A stretch of DNA of 20,801 nt from an uncultured Phascolarctobacterium sp. (lineage in GTDB: Bacteria > Bacillota > Negativicutes > Acidaminococcales > Acidaminococcaceae), in contig USHB01000006.1 of assembly GCA_900554395.1 (NCBI GenBank), forward strand, positions 1 through 20,801. The letters run 5' to 3'. Shown piece after piece: positions 1-7,884 of the stretch; within the stretch, counting starts at the first letter, position 1, and each line of letters begins with the position of its first letter. The position numbers were made by a program, and so were the translations under genes. Below the pieces are notes generated by a model. It did no database searches, was not told where the DNA came from, and saw only the letters and a program-made list of their open reading frames with translations.

Positions 1-200
1 TCATTTTTTGAAAATTGATTTTTTCCCGGCAGCAAAAGTCAACGGCGTTCCGCTTTTGTGTGAGGCATAAAATTTAGAGGAACTCCGCTAATAAAAACAT
101 TCCGTTTAAATAAGTAAATTCCGGCATTGGCGAAAAATAAACTGCTGCCTTGAAAAACCATTTTTATTTTAAGCTACCGCAGAAAACTAAAAAACAGCAA
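1..200. other. Left-edge stretch without a supported gene
   Basis: This AT-rich stretch lies beyond the lysO terminator. Reading frames here lack a ribosome binding site or any recognisable protein. A minus-strand ATG at 2-4 could start a gene running off the left edge, but no Shine-Dalgarno precedes it, so it is not called. A TTGACT hexamer on the minus strand near position 40 has no convincing -10 partner. Confidence 0.5.
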
Positions 201-240
201 AACAAAACCTGCCCGCATTTTGCGCAAGGCAGGTTTTGTT
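201..240 (-). terminator. Intrinsic terminator of the fak-lysO operon
   Basis: A perfect 13-bp inverted repeat (201-213 with 228-240) encloses a 14-nt loop that holds its own small CGCA/TGCG hairpin. The stop codon of the last lysO gene lies just beside it. Both flanks are rich in T when read outward, so it could stop transcription from either side. Confidence 0.8.
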
Positions 241-241
241 T

Positions 242-844
242 TTATTTTAAACTCAAAAGCCACGAAAGCAGCACCGGAACCATCAGCGTCAGCACCAAAC
301 CGTTAATGAAGGAATACATGCCGACGTGCAGATTGGTATATTTTATTACCACCGGCAGGCCGCTGTCCATAGTAGCCGCACCGCTGGGGGCAAGCGCTAA
401 AAGTTTATGCAGGCGCACTAAAACAGGTATTAAAAAGAAGGCGGAAAGCTCACGCAGCATATTTGCCAGAAACGATACCGTCCCAATTTCCGTACTGTAC
501 ACGGCACTGATAAGGACGGATGAAAAGCTGTACCAGCCCAAACCGCTGCCGACAAGCACGGCATCGTAAAAACTAAGCCCTGCCGCCATGCCTAAAAGCG
601 CCGCGCCGCCGATACTTCCAACAGCCACCGCCGCAGGTATGCTTATTGCCAGCACTGCGCTGTGCCAGTTGCAGACGCGCTTTAAAATATCACGGTTGCT
701 GCCGATTTCAATACCGGCAATAAACACCATTATGTCAAGCGCCGTCATTAAAATAAAATCAAGCGTGTCTTTATCGCCAATGTTTAAAAATAAGTATCCG
801 GCTGCCATGCCGGAAAGCAAAGAAACAGCAATGCCGCCAATCAC
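242..844 (-). CDS. lysO: LysO-family (DUF340) exporter, C-terminal half
   Basis: This 200-aa membrane protein matches the C-terminal two thirds of the LysO/YbjE (DUF340) family, whose Escherichia coli member exports lysine. The sequence is nearly all hydrophobic helices. The conserved-looking region around GSGLGWYSFSSV and the segment following it (about residues 97-125) are typical of the family. The start is GTG at 842-844, inside the stop of the preceding gene (GTGA overlap), so translation is probably coupled. In E. coli the two parts form one chain of about 300 aa; here they are separate genes, an arrangement also known in other bacteria. Lysine as substrate is inferred from the family and was not read from the sequence. 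Confidence 0.82.
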   Translation of the reverse strand: MIGGIAVSLLSGMAAGYLFLNIGDKDTLDFILMTALDIMVFIAGIEIGSNRDILKRVCNWHSAVLAISIPAAVAVGSIGGAALLGMAAGLSFYDAVLVGSGLGWYSFSSVLISAVYSTEIGTVSFLANMLRELSAFFLIPVLVRLHKLLALAPSGAATMDSGLPVVIKYTNLHVGMYSFINGLVLTLMVPVLLSWLLSLK

Positions 845-1143
845 CGTGCCTCACCTTCCTCTGCTTCAACATCTGCCGGGCGGGCGATAAATTTCGTTAC
901 CAAAAACAGGCAGATAATGCTGCCAGCTACCGCGCCTACGGCAACAGCGCCCGCCTGCACGCCCAAAGTGCCAAGTTTGGCAAGCAGCGCATCATCGCAG
1001 CCTATTTTGGCGCCCAGGCAAAACAGCATTACGCATAAGCAGGCGGTAGAAACTTTACTTAAAACAAATTTGATTTTATAACTTAATAAATTCAGCAATC
1101 CAATGGCGATGCCTGCAACAATCGCCAGTATAATTTCCTGCAT
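841..1143 (-). CDS. LysO-family (DUF340) exporter, N-terminal half
   Basis: This 100-aa protein has about three hydrophobic helices and matches the N-terminal domain of LysO/YbjE exporters, including the FCLGAKIG segment near residue 42. The ATG at 1141-1143 is chosen because GGAGGGG lies about 5 nt upstream. A longer reading from 1179 would start within the preceding hairpin and has no ribosome binding site. The stop overlaps the GTG of the C-terminal half by four bases, so the two proteins are probably made together and assemble into one transporter. Almost no promoter space separates it from fakA, so its transcription probably comes from read-through. Confidence 0.78.
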   Translation of the reverse strand: MQEIILAIVAGIAIGLLNLLSYKIKFVLSKVSTACLCVMLFCLGAKIGCDDALLAKLGTLGVQAGAVAVGAVAGSIICLFLVTKFIARPADVEAEEGEAR

Positions 1144-1161
1144 AAGTCCCCTCCAAAACAA

Positions 1162-1184
1162 AAGGCATGCGGCTTGCATGCCTT
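1162..1184 (-). terminator. Hairpin between fakA and the lysO pair
   Basis: A perfect 9-bp stem (AAGGCATGC with GCATGCCTT) closes a 5-nt loop, 9 nt past the fakA stop. On the minus strand TTGTTTTGG follows, then the Shine-Dalgarno of the next gene. It may be a leaky terminator or attenuator that lowers lysO expression relative to fakA. Alternatively it may only be an mRNA-stabilising hairpin. Confidence 0.55.
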
Positions 1185-1193
1185 AATTTTATC

Positions 1194-2813
1194 TTATTCC
1201 AAAGTGATAATAAGCGGATACAGCGGCTGCGCACCACTTAAAACCTGCGCTTCCGCTCCCGGGCACAGCTTTTCAAGTTCCGCAGCAGCATTCTGCGCTT
1301 CTTCTTCAGTAATATCGCTGCCGTAGTACAGGGTTAAAAGTTCCCAGTCAGTTCCGGCTTTTTGTACCGCAAGGGCTGCGGCTTCGTTTAAGCTGCTGCC
1401 GGTGCAGACTATTTTATTTTCCAAAAGGCCGATATAGCTGCCTTTTTTTATCTCCATGCCGTTTACAACGCTGTCGCGCACGGCGGTGCTTACCGCCACG
1501 CAATGCGCTGCCTGCGCCGCTTCGGACATAACGGCAACGTTGGCTTCCATATCGCTTGCAGCGTCAAACGCCAAAATAGCGGCAATGCCCTGCGCCAGAT
1601 TTACAGTAGGCACATAATTTACTTTATCCTCGCCAAGCAGCTTTTGCGTTTGCTGCGCCGCCAGCACAATGTTTTTATTATTGGGTAAAATAATGTACTT
1701 GCTGTAACTGCCGTTTTCAATGGCTTTTACAAAATCTTCCACAGGCGGGTTCATGCTCTGTCCGCCGTTTATAATATCAGTTACGCCCTGCGCCAGCATA
1801 ATTTCGGCAATGCCGCTGCCGGCAGCCACGCTTACAATGCCGACGCCTTCTTTTTTGGGCATTTTTTGCGACACTGTGCTGAATACACGGTGCTCATGCT
1901 GTTCTGCCATGTTGTCAATTTTAATATCGTGCAGACTGCCCCAGCCAAGCCCCTGCTGCAAAACCGTGCCGGGGTTTGCCGTGTGGATATGCACTTTAAC
2001 AATATCTTCCATTGCCGCTACAATCAGCGAATTGCCGAGCGGTTCAAGCGCTGCGCGCACCGTTTTTTCATCAACGGACGCATTTTTTACAATAAATTCC
2101 GTGCAATACGGATTGGTTAAATCTACTTCTTCCGCAGGCAGTTCTACTTTTGACGCAGGCGCTGCGCTTACTGCTTCTATGTATTCCGTTTTACCCAAAA
2201 ATCCGTTCAGGCAGCCCTGCAAAAATACAATTAACCCCTGCCCGCCAGCATCAACAACTCCGGCTGCTTTAAGCGCAGGCAAAAGTTCCGGCGTGCGGGC
2301 AAGTTCAGCCTTGCCGCCGGCGATTGCCTCTGTTAAAATTTCGGCAAAATCTTCGCCGCGGCGCACTGCGTTATAGGCAGCTTTGGCAATGCCGCGCGCT
2401 ACCGTTAAAATAGTACCTTCCACCGGTTTTGCCACAGAGCGGTAAGCATATAAAATACCGAACTGGAACGCTTTGCCAAGTTCATTGCCGGTAATGCGCT
2501 CTTTGCCTGCCAAACCGCGCCCAATGCCGCGCAAAAGCTGCGAAAGAATTACGCCGCTGTTGCCGCGCGCCCCCATAATGGCGCTTTTGGCCGCCGCTGC
2601 GCCTACTTCCGCCGCCGAAGCTGCCGTAAGCGGTGCCAGTGCGCGCTGCACTGCTTCCATTGTGCGCATCATGTTAGTGCCGGTGTCGCCATCCGGCACC
2701 GGAAATACGTTTAAATCATCAATCTGCCTGTACCCGGCCGCAAATGCGGCATAGGCCCCCAGCAGCATGTTTTTTATATCATGGCCGTCGATAACGGCGG
2801 TCTGTTTCGTCAT
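1194..2813 (-). CDS. fakA: Fatty acid kinase, FakA/YloV family
   Basis: This 539-aa protein is of typical FakA (DAK2 fusion, YloV) length. FakA phosphorylates fatty acids carried by a DegV-type FakB, feeding acyl-phosphate into phospholipid synthesis. The N-terminal DhaL kinase domain (about 1-200) has the Mg-ATP motif NVFPVPDGDTGTNM at 35-48, with the metal-binding aspartates D41 and D43, and GARGNSGVILSQ at 81-92. The middle domain carries the family signature KVHIHTANPG followed by IKIDNM. A C-terminal domain of roughly 200 aa follows. The ATG start has GGAG 7 nt upstream. A DegV-family gene two positions upstream in the same direction supports the kinase role. The actual acyl substrate is not visible. 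Confidence 0.9.
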   Translation of the reverse strand: MTKQTAVIDGHDIKNMLLGAYAAFAAGYRQIDDLNVFPVPDGDTGTNMMRTMEAVQRALAPLTAASAAEVGAAAAKSAIMGARGNSGVILSQLLRGIGRGLAGKERITGNELGKAFQFGILYAYRSVAKPVEGTILTVARGIAKAAYNAVRRGEDFAEILTEAIAGGKAELARTPELLPALKAAGVVDAGGQGLIVFLQGCLNGFLGKTEYIEAVSAAPASKVELPAEEVDLTNPYCTEFIVKNASVDEKTVRAALEPLGNSLIVAAMEDIVKVHIHTANPGTVLQQGLGWGSLHDIKIDNMAEQHEHRVFSTVSQKMPKKEGVGIVSVAAGSGIAEIMLAQGVTDIINGGQSMNPPVEDFVKAIENGSYSKYIILPNNKNIVLAAQQTQKLLGEDKVNYVPTVNLAQGIAAILAFDAASDMEANVAVMSEAAQAAHCVAVSTAVRDSVVNGMEIKKGSYIGLLENKIVCTGSSLNEAAALAVQKAGTDWELLTLYYGSDITEEEAQNAAAELEKLCPGAEAQVLSGAQPLYPLIITLE

Positions 2814-2888
2814 ATAATTCCTCCAGTCCTGCGCGCACAGCGCAAAACATTTATCTTATGCCTGTTTTCACAGGGCTTGCGTTCAAAT

Positions 2889-4223
2889 TTAATCCGGCAG
2901 AGTTTCCCCTCCGGTTATTTCGTGTTCAATTTCGCGTTTAACCCATTTTCTAAAAGTTTTCAAATCAACTAACTCCAGCCTCTGGCAGTCAGCCTCTTTT
3001 GCCAACTCTTTAATACGCCTTTTGCCGACAGCGTTTATTACATCAGGCTCAAACAGCGTCCATGCCGCCGCACTTTCATCCGGCTCCGGCGTTCCGGTTA
3101 CAGCCAGCGCGTTTTTAATGCGCTGTGCCGTTGTCGGGTGGGTGTCATACTCGCTGTTTTCTTCGTGCTCAAGCACATAATCAATGCTTTCCTGTTCCGG
3201 CAAAAGCGTTTGCAGCCCCAAATGCTGACCGTCAATGAGTTCCATGTAATCTTCAATTTTATCATAGCCTGCCCAATAATTCTCCGGGCATCTGCCTTCT
3301 TCGGCTATGTAATTTATCAAAAGCCGCTCATAAAAATTATGGCGCCCCGCAATCCAGTCCAGCTTAATCTGGGATGATACAAATGCCGCTGTGTTCACAG
3401 CCCGGCAGGCAATGCGGTCAGCATCATATTCCTTCTGGCGCTGCAATACCGGATACGCACGTTCAACAAAGCCATACATCAGCACAGTTACGCTTTTAAT
3501 GCGCCCGATAAGCCACCGCAGGGTTTTGCCGAACCATCTCCACGGTTTGTATTCCGCCTCGCACCATTCATCAAGCAAATTATCAAAACTATCTTTGGTA
3601 TATGCCAAATCGTGCAAAATACCCATAATGACATTAACGGCGGGGGTAATCCTCATGGTTTGCTGCGAAAAATGCCCTAATTCATGCGCCAAAACCGCTT
3701 TTAGTTCATCAATATTGGCAGCATGGCATAAGCCCAATCCGATTTCCATATTTTTTCCTGCCGGCAGAAACAGGCGCCAGAAACCTTTGTTATAAAAAAC
3801 ATAGGCATTAACTTCGCTGTTAACATACACATGCTTCGGCAACGGCACGTTTATTTTCTCTGTAAGGCTGCGTATGCAGGCAAACAACAGCGGGCTGTCC
3901 TGCTCTGTAATTTCCATACGGCAGCCATTTGCACCGCCAAAATTAAAAAGCGGTTTAACAAGGTAAAACGCCAATGTTCCTGCAAAAGCCCATAAGCCAA
4001 TAAATGCAAAGCCGCCTATAAAAATCAGCTTCAAATGCCGCTGAACTGCCGGCAGCAGCGCATAATACATCTCGCAGGATATTTGAAAGGCCGCATAAAA
4101 AACGGTAATACCAATAGCAATAAGCAATACATAGTACATTATAAACAGGGCAATTCTCAACAAAATGTTTATTGTTGCCGCCCGTAAATTATTACTGCCT
4201 TCGCCATGATATTCTTTTGCCAT
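2889..4223 (-). CDS. M48-family membrane zinc metallopeptidase
   Basis: This 444-aa protein has two N-terminal membrane segments (about 23-46 and 66-90) and an M48-type peptidase domain. Zinc ligands are visible as HELGH at 180-184, with a third ligand likely E265 in the EYDAD motif. M48 peptidases such as HtpX and Ste24 cleave membrane or misfolded proteins. This one is longer than HtpX and its target is unknown. The ATG has a GGGGG ribosome site about 8 nt upstream. It sits 17 nt downstream of the DegV-family gene and 75 nt upstream of fakA, so all three probably share a transcript. That suggests a link to membrane lipid state, but this is inference from position only. Confidence 0.85.
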   Translation of the reverse strand: MAKEYHGEGSNNLRAATINILLRIALFIMYYVLLIAIGITVFYAAFQISCEMYYALLPAVQRHLKLIFIGGFAFIGLWAFAGTLAFYLVKPLFNFGGANGCRMEITEQDSPLLFACIRSLTEKINVPLPKHVYVNSEVNAYVFYNKGFWRLFLPAGKNMEIGLGLCHAANIDELKAVLAHELGHFSQQTMRITPAVNVIMGILHDLAYTKDSFDNLLDEWCEAEYKPWRWFGKTLRWLIGRIKSVTVLMYGFVERAYPVLQRQKEYDADRIACRAVNTAAFVSSQIKLDWIAGRHNFYERLLINYIAEEGRCPENYWAGYDKIEDYMELIDGQHLGLQTLLPEQESIDYVLEHEENSEYDTHPTTAQRIKNALAVTGTPEPDESAAAWTLFEPDVINAVGKRRIKELAKEADCQRLELVDLKTFRKWVKREIEHEITGGETLPD

Positions 4224-4240
4224 TTTTATGCCCCCAGATA

Positions 4241-5098
4241 CTACGCTTTAATGCGTACAAAAAGACCGATGCAGCCAGGTCCCAAATGCGAGGCCAAAAC
4301 CGTGCCGATACCCGTCATCAATACCGGCACGCCGGGATAACGCTTTGTCATCTCTTCATAAAGATATTTGGCATCTGCTTCCGCTTCTTCGTTGGCAATG
4401 AAAATGCGCTCCACATCGCCATGGGAGCAGGCAAAATCAAGCATACTCCCCAAAACTTTGCTGCGTGTGCGGCATTTGGCAGCCACAAGCAGCTTGCCCT
4501 CAGCATCAAGCGCCACCACAGGGCGGATGCCTAACAGATTGCCTACCAGTGCGCCTACCGCGCCGATGCGCCCGCCTTTCTGCAAATATTCAAGCGTGCT
4601 TACGGAAAAGCAGGTTCTCGTGCGTGCAGTCGCATCATTAATAAAATGTTCCAGCTCATCCATGGATGCGCCTTCATCAACTTTTTTCAAAACATCAAGC
4701 GCCAGCCCGCTGATAGGCGTTGCTGCCGTAAGACTGTCAAAAATGCGGATATCGGCATCAGGAAATTCTTTCAATACCTGGCGTGCAGCCATTTGCGCCG
4801 TCTGGCAGGTGCCGCTTAATACGCCGTCCACAAATATGCCGATAATTTTTTTGCCCTGCTGCACAAGGCCGGTAAATAAATCAAGCAAATCGCCCACCGG
4901 CGGCTGCGAAGTTTTCGGCAGTTCGCCGCTTTCCTTCACCAGCTTAAACATCTCTGCCGTTGTTTTTTCGCCGTCGCGCCACTCCACATTGCCGTGACGA
5001 ACAATAAGCGGCAAAACATGGCAGCGCGCGTCATGCGCCAGAGGTGTTTCCACAGCCGAAGCCGTGCTGTCTAAAATTATATGGATGCCATCGTTCAA
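4241..5098 (-). CDS. DegV-family fatty-acid-binding protein (FakB-like)
   Basis: DegV/FakB proteins hold a fatty acid while FakA phosphorylates it. Family motifs are present: ILDSTAS near the N-terminus (DSTAS at 10-14), PKTSQPP at 61-67, SGTCQTA at 95-101, a central YLQKGGRIG, and SHLGPGCIG near the C-terminus. A TTG start at 5096-5098 is chosen because a full AGGAGG (5107-5112) lies 8 nt upstream and the resulting 285 aa equals normal DegV length. The reading frame stays open to an ATG at 5197, but that extension would translate the ribosome site and resembles nothing in the family. It heads the operon with the M48 peptidase and fakA. Confidence 0.88.
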   Translation of the reverse strand: MNDGIHIILDSTASAVETPLAHDARCHVLPLIVRHGNVEWRDGEKTTAEMFKLVKESGELPKTSQPPVGDLLDLFTGLVQQGKKIIGIFVDGVLSGTCQTAQMAARQVLKEFPDADIRIFDSLTAATPISGLALDVLKKVDEGASMDELEHFINDATARTRTCFSVSTLEYLQKGGRIGAVGALVGNLLGIRPVVALDAEGKLLVAAKCRTRSKVLGSMLDFACSHGDVERIFIANEEAEADAKYLYEEMTKRYPGVPVLMTGIGTVLASHLGPGCIGLFVRIKA

Positions 5099-5167
5099 AG
5101 TGCCATCCTCCTGTCTATATAATAGCTGATTACGCAATGTAAAGCCGATTTTATTCTTTAATTTTAC

Positions 5168-5197
5168 CATATAGCCAAATTTTTTTCCAGTTTGCAA
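5168..5197 (-). promoter_or_regulatory. Candidate promoter for the degV-M48-fakA operon
   Basis: TTGCAA (5192-5197) and TATATG (5168-5173) on the minus strand are 18 bp apart, just downstream of the preceding gene's terminator. A second TTTACA/TATATA pair nearer the gene would start transcription inside the Shine-Dalgarno and was set aside. Confidence 0.35.
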
Positions 5198-5202
5198 AAT
5201 AA

Positions 5203-5231
5203 AAAGACCCCTGCATATAGCAGAGGTCTTT
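5203..5231 (-). terminator. Intrinsic terminator of the small exported-protein gene
   Basis: A 12-bp stem with one mismatch (5203-5214 with 5220-5231) and a 5-nt loop follows the gene's stop by 15 nt. On the minus strand it runs into TTTTTATTTT, a standard Rho-independent terminator. Confidence 0.85.
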
Positions 5232-5246
5232 GTTTTAAGCCGTTAA

Positions 5247-5804
5247 TTAAAAGTCGTTTTCCATGAATGCTTTGTCAACGCGTTTCATTTCACGGGTTAC
5301 GCAGCGGCCGAATTCTTCGCTTACCCAATCCCAACGGCTGGTCAGGGTTTCGTCGATTTCTTTGTCTTCATAGATGCGGTGTTCATAGAATTTGCCGTTA
5401 ACAGCGCTGTAAGCATAGGTTTTGCCGGTAATGTCAAGTTTGAGGATACGTTCTGCGCTCGGGAATACCGGGTTGTCTTCGCAGGTATCAAGAACCATGC
5501 CTACAACAAGGTCAGCACCGGAAGCTTTGGCAATGTTTACCATAGCTTCTTTGGAAGCACCGTCTTTGCCGATGTTGGCAGCAGCGATAGCATCATTGGT
5601 TACATCGTTTTCAAGCAGTTCGTATTCAGGATAATCGAAAAGCTGAATAGCGCCGCTGATGTAAATCTGGCCTGCGGTTTCGGAACCGGAGTTGTTAACC
5701 AGAGGAAGTACTACAACTTTAGCAGCTTCGGCTTTGCCCATAGCAGGAACAGCAAAGCAAACAGCCATCAAGGCTACCATTAACAGATTAAAAATTTTTT
5801 TCAT
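5247..5804 (-). CDS. Small exported protein of unknown function
   Basis: This is a 185-aa protein with a clear Sec signal peptide: MKK, a hydrophobic core, then AEA with likely cleavage after residue 27. The mature part begins KVVVLPLVNNSGSETAG and later has SGADLVVGMVLD. This pattern recalls the first strand and nucleotide-binding-like core of periplasmic CsgG/LpoB-type proteins, but the resemblance is weak and no function is claimed. The start is the ATG at 5802-5804, with GGGAGG 8 nt upstream; a longer open reading to 5876 has no ribosome site. It lies between its own promoter and terminator, so it is a single-gene unit. Strong regulatory signals suggest it may be well expressed. Confidence 0.8.
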   Translation of the reverse strand: MKKIFNLLMVALMAVCFAVPAMGKAEAAKVVVLPLVNNSGSETAGQIYISGAIQLFDYPEYELLENDVTNDAIAAANIGKDGASKEAMVNIAKASGADLVVGMVLDTCEDNPVFPSAERILKLDITGKTYAYSAVNGKFYEHRIYEDKEIDETLTSRWDWVSEEFGRCVTREMKRVDKAFMENDF

Positions 5805-5839
5805 TCTCTTACCTCCCAAGATAAAATGGCTATGAAATA

Positions 5840-5848
5840 ATTTTATCA
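5840..5848 (-). promoter_or_regulatory. Candidate extended -10 promoter of the exported-protein gene
   Basis: TGATAAAAT on the minus strand is an extended -10 element, about 36 nt upstream of the start codon. The -35 region (TGTATT at 17-bp spacing) is poor. Confidence 0.4.
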
Positions 5849-5898
5849 CAAACCAAAGCAAAAATACAGCCTGCAAAACAAATAATCATAAAAAAATA

Positions 5899-5925
5899 CA
5901 GCCCTGCCGTATAAAAACAGGGCTG
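5899..5925 (-). terminator. Intrinsic terminator of cstA
   Basis: An 8-bp perfect stem, CAGCCCTG with CAGGGCTG, has an 11-nt loop and lies 13 nt past the cstA stop. TATTTTTTTATG follows on the minus strand. Confidence 0.85.
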
Positions 5926-5938
5926 CAAGAAATTTTTA

Positions 5939-7627
5939 TCATGCTTTGGCAGATTTTGTATGAGAACCTGCTTCGCTGCTGGTTAAAGTTTTGAGGCCAT
6001 TGGAGGCAATCAAAAATGCCAGCGTGATAAGGGCAATGGCAACAACAAGCTGCAAGCCATCGGTGAGCATGCCGAAAGGCGCGCCGCTGGCAAGTTTGTT
6101 GATAATGCCGTAAATGCTCATTGCCAGTGCGCTCATGGTTGCGAGGAACATGAATGCCATCGGCACATAAAGCATCCAGCCCTGGCGGCCGGTAACTTTA
6201 AGGAATACCGACAGGGAAATGAATACCAGTGCTGCGCAAAGCTGGTTGGCTGCACCGAACAGCGGCCATACGTTCATGTAGCCGCCGAGGCAGAGCAGAT
6301 AACCAAAGAACAGCGTAATAACGGTTGCAAAATATTTGTTGGTCATCAGTTTCTGGAAGCTGCTCATTTCTTCCGGTTTGCCGGAAGTAAACAGTTCCTG
6401 GAAGCACATGCGGCCGATACGTCCTACGGAATCAAGCGTAGTAAGCGCAAGCGCGGATACGCACATGGTGATAACGCAGGTTGCCACATGAGTGGAAAGA
6501 CCGAACATGCCCATAAAGCCGCCTACCGCACCGGCAAAAATCTGGAACGGAGTGCCTTTAGGCATTACACCGCCGGTTGCGGCAGCGCCAACAACGATAA
6601 GCGAAACAACTGCGAGAATGGATTCAATCAGCATGGAACCGTAACCGATAAAGAGCATGTCTTTTTCGTTGGAAACGGTTTTGGAAGAAGTACCGGAAGA
6701 TACCAGGCTGTGGAAGCCGGATACCGCGCCGCAGGCGATAGTGATGAACAGAATCGGGAACAGCGGCTGGCCGTTTACCACAAAGCCGTTAAAGGCAGGC
6801 AGTTCGATAGACGGGTTGGTGAAAATAACCCCCAAAACGCCGCTGGCAATCATGCCTAACAGCAAAAATACGCTTAAATAATCGCGCGGCTCCATCAAAA
6901 GCCACATCGGCATTACTGCCGCCATAAACATATAAGCAAATACTACATAAAGCCAGGTAGTTTTATCGTAATACAGCGGGTATTCAATACCTGCCCAAAG
7001 CATGGCAACCATTAAAACAATGGCAACAGCCAGTTTCGGGCCTTCTGCCAGCGGGCATTTCTTTAAAAAGTAACCGAAAGCAATGGCTACAACGATATAC
7101 AGCATCGAAATGGAAGCTGCTGCCGCATTCGGGGTAATAACGCTTCCATCCGGTTTAAAGCCGTTAAAGGTGCTGGCAACAATATCCGCAAAAGCGGCGG
7201 TTACCAGAAGCGTAAACAGCCACGAGAACAAAAGGAACATTTTTTTGCCGGTTTTGCCGATGTATTGTTCAATCAGCATGCCCATGGATTTGCCTTCGTT
7301 TTTAACGGAAGCATACAGAGCGGTGAAATCCTGCACGGCGCCGAAGAAGATGCCGCCAATCATCAGCCACAGCATTACCGGCGCCCAGCCGAACATAGCG
7401 GCGATAATCGGGCCGGTTACAGGGCCTGCGCCCGTAATGGACGAAAACTGATGCGCAAAAACCGTAAATTTTGAGGACGGAACATAATCGTTGCCGTCTT
7501 CATGCACATAAGCCGGAGTGCGGGCGTTGGGGTCTACGCCCCAGATTCTTACAAGCCAGCGGCCATAGATAAAATAACCGCATGCGCACACGACTAATGC
7601 GATGCCTAACAACATTAATCCTGTCAT
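5939..7627 (-). CDS. cstA: CstA-family carbon starvation transporter
   Basis: This 562-aa polytopic inner-membrane protein belongs to the CstA/BtsT family, whose characterised members import pyruvate or peptides. The family signature ITGAGPVTGPIIAAMFGW starts at residue 64, followed by GAVQDFTALYAS. Further on are GFHSLVSSGTSSKT and LALTTLDSVGRIGR, both typical. The length fits the shorter Firmicutes form (E. coli CstA and BtsT are about 700 aa). The ATG has GAGG about 10 nt upstream. It is transcribed alone, from a near-consensus promoter to its own terminator. I see no linked two-component system of the BtsSR type. Substrate is uncertain; pyruvate would fit the nearby malic enzyme, but that is inference. 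Confidence 0.92.
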   Translation of the reverse strand: MTGLMLLGIALVVCACGYFIYGRWLVRIWGVDPNARTPAYVHEDGNDYVPSSKFTVFAHQFSSITGAGPVTGPIIAAMFGWAPVMLWLMIGGIFFGAVQDFTALYASVKNEGKSMGMLIEQYIGKTGKKMFLLFSWLFTLLVTAAFADIVASTFNGFKPDGSVITPNAAAASISMLYIVVAIAFGYFLKKCPLAEGPKLAVAIVLMVAMLWAGIEYPLYYDKTTWLYVVFAYMFMAAVMPMWLLMEPRDYLSVFLLLGMIASGVLGVIFTNPSIELPAFNGFVVNGQPLFPILFITIACGAVSGFHSLVSSGTSSKTVSNEKDMLFIGYGSMLIESILAVVSLIVVGAAATGGVMPKGTPFQIFAGAVGGFMGMFGLSTHVATCVITMCVSALALTTLDSVGRIGRMCFQELFTSGKPEEMSSFQKLMTNKYFATVITLFFGYLLCLGGYMNVWPLFGAANQLCAALVFISLSVFLKVTGRQGWMLYVPMAFMFLATMSALAMSIYGIINKLASGAPFGMLTDGLQLVVAIALITLAFLIASNGLKTLTSSEAGSHTKSAKA

Positions 7628-7674
7628 TTTTCTTTACCTCTTTCCCTTAAAAAATAAAATAATATATAGTCTGA

Positions 7675-7703
7675 AATTTATCACTAAAATACTTTTCTGT
7701 CAA
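7675..7703 (-). promoter_or_regulatory. cstA promoter
   Basis: On the minus strand TTGACA (7698-7703) and TAAATT (7675-7680) are separated by exactly 17 bp. A TGA just upstream of the -10 makes it an extended -10 element. The start codon is about 48 nt downstream. Confidence 0.75.
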
Positions 7704-7812
7704 TAAATTTTGTAATTTTTTGTGAACTTTTGAAAATTTTGCAAACAAGTGTAAAGAATATAATAAAAATACCACCATTCCTAACCATTACATCTATTTG
7801 TAAGCAACAACA

Positions 7813-7842
7813 TTGGATTTTGCTTTCTTATATTTATATAAA
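7813..7842 (+). promoter_or_regulatory. Candidate promoter of the WG-repeat gene
   Basis: TTGGAT (7813-7818) is followed by TATATA at 16 bp or TATAAA at 18 bp, about 43 nt before the start codon. The whole 7628-7884 gap is very AT-rich and holds the divergent cstA promoter at its other end. Nothing else is recognised in it. Confidence 0.45.
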
Positions 7843-7884
7843 GTGCTAAAATAATAATATAAAATAATTAGGAAGGTGATTTTT

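Noticed and set aside
2..4. Minus-strand ATG at the left edge as the start of another gene
   Set aside because: No ribosome site precedes it and only one codon is inside the window.
150..569. 139-codon plus-strand frame across the lysO terminator
   Set aside because: It reads through the terminator hairpin and antisense to lysO, begins without a ribosome site, and looks like no known protein.
1720..2376. 218-codon plus-strand frame opposite fakA
   Set aside because: The composition (Ser, Pro, Thr and Ala rich) is typical of an antisense shadow, and fakA motifs on the minus strand are continuous.
2861..2874. Possible terminator between the M48 gene and fakA
   Set aside because: The stem has only 5 bp, with no T-run after it on the minus strand; read-through into fakA is more likely.
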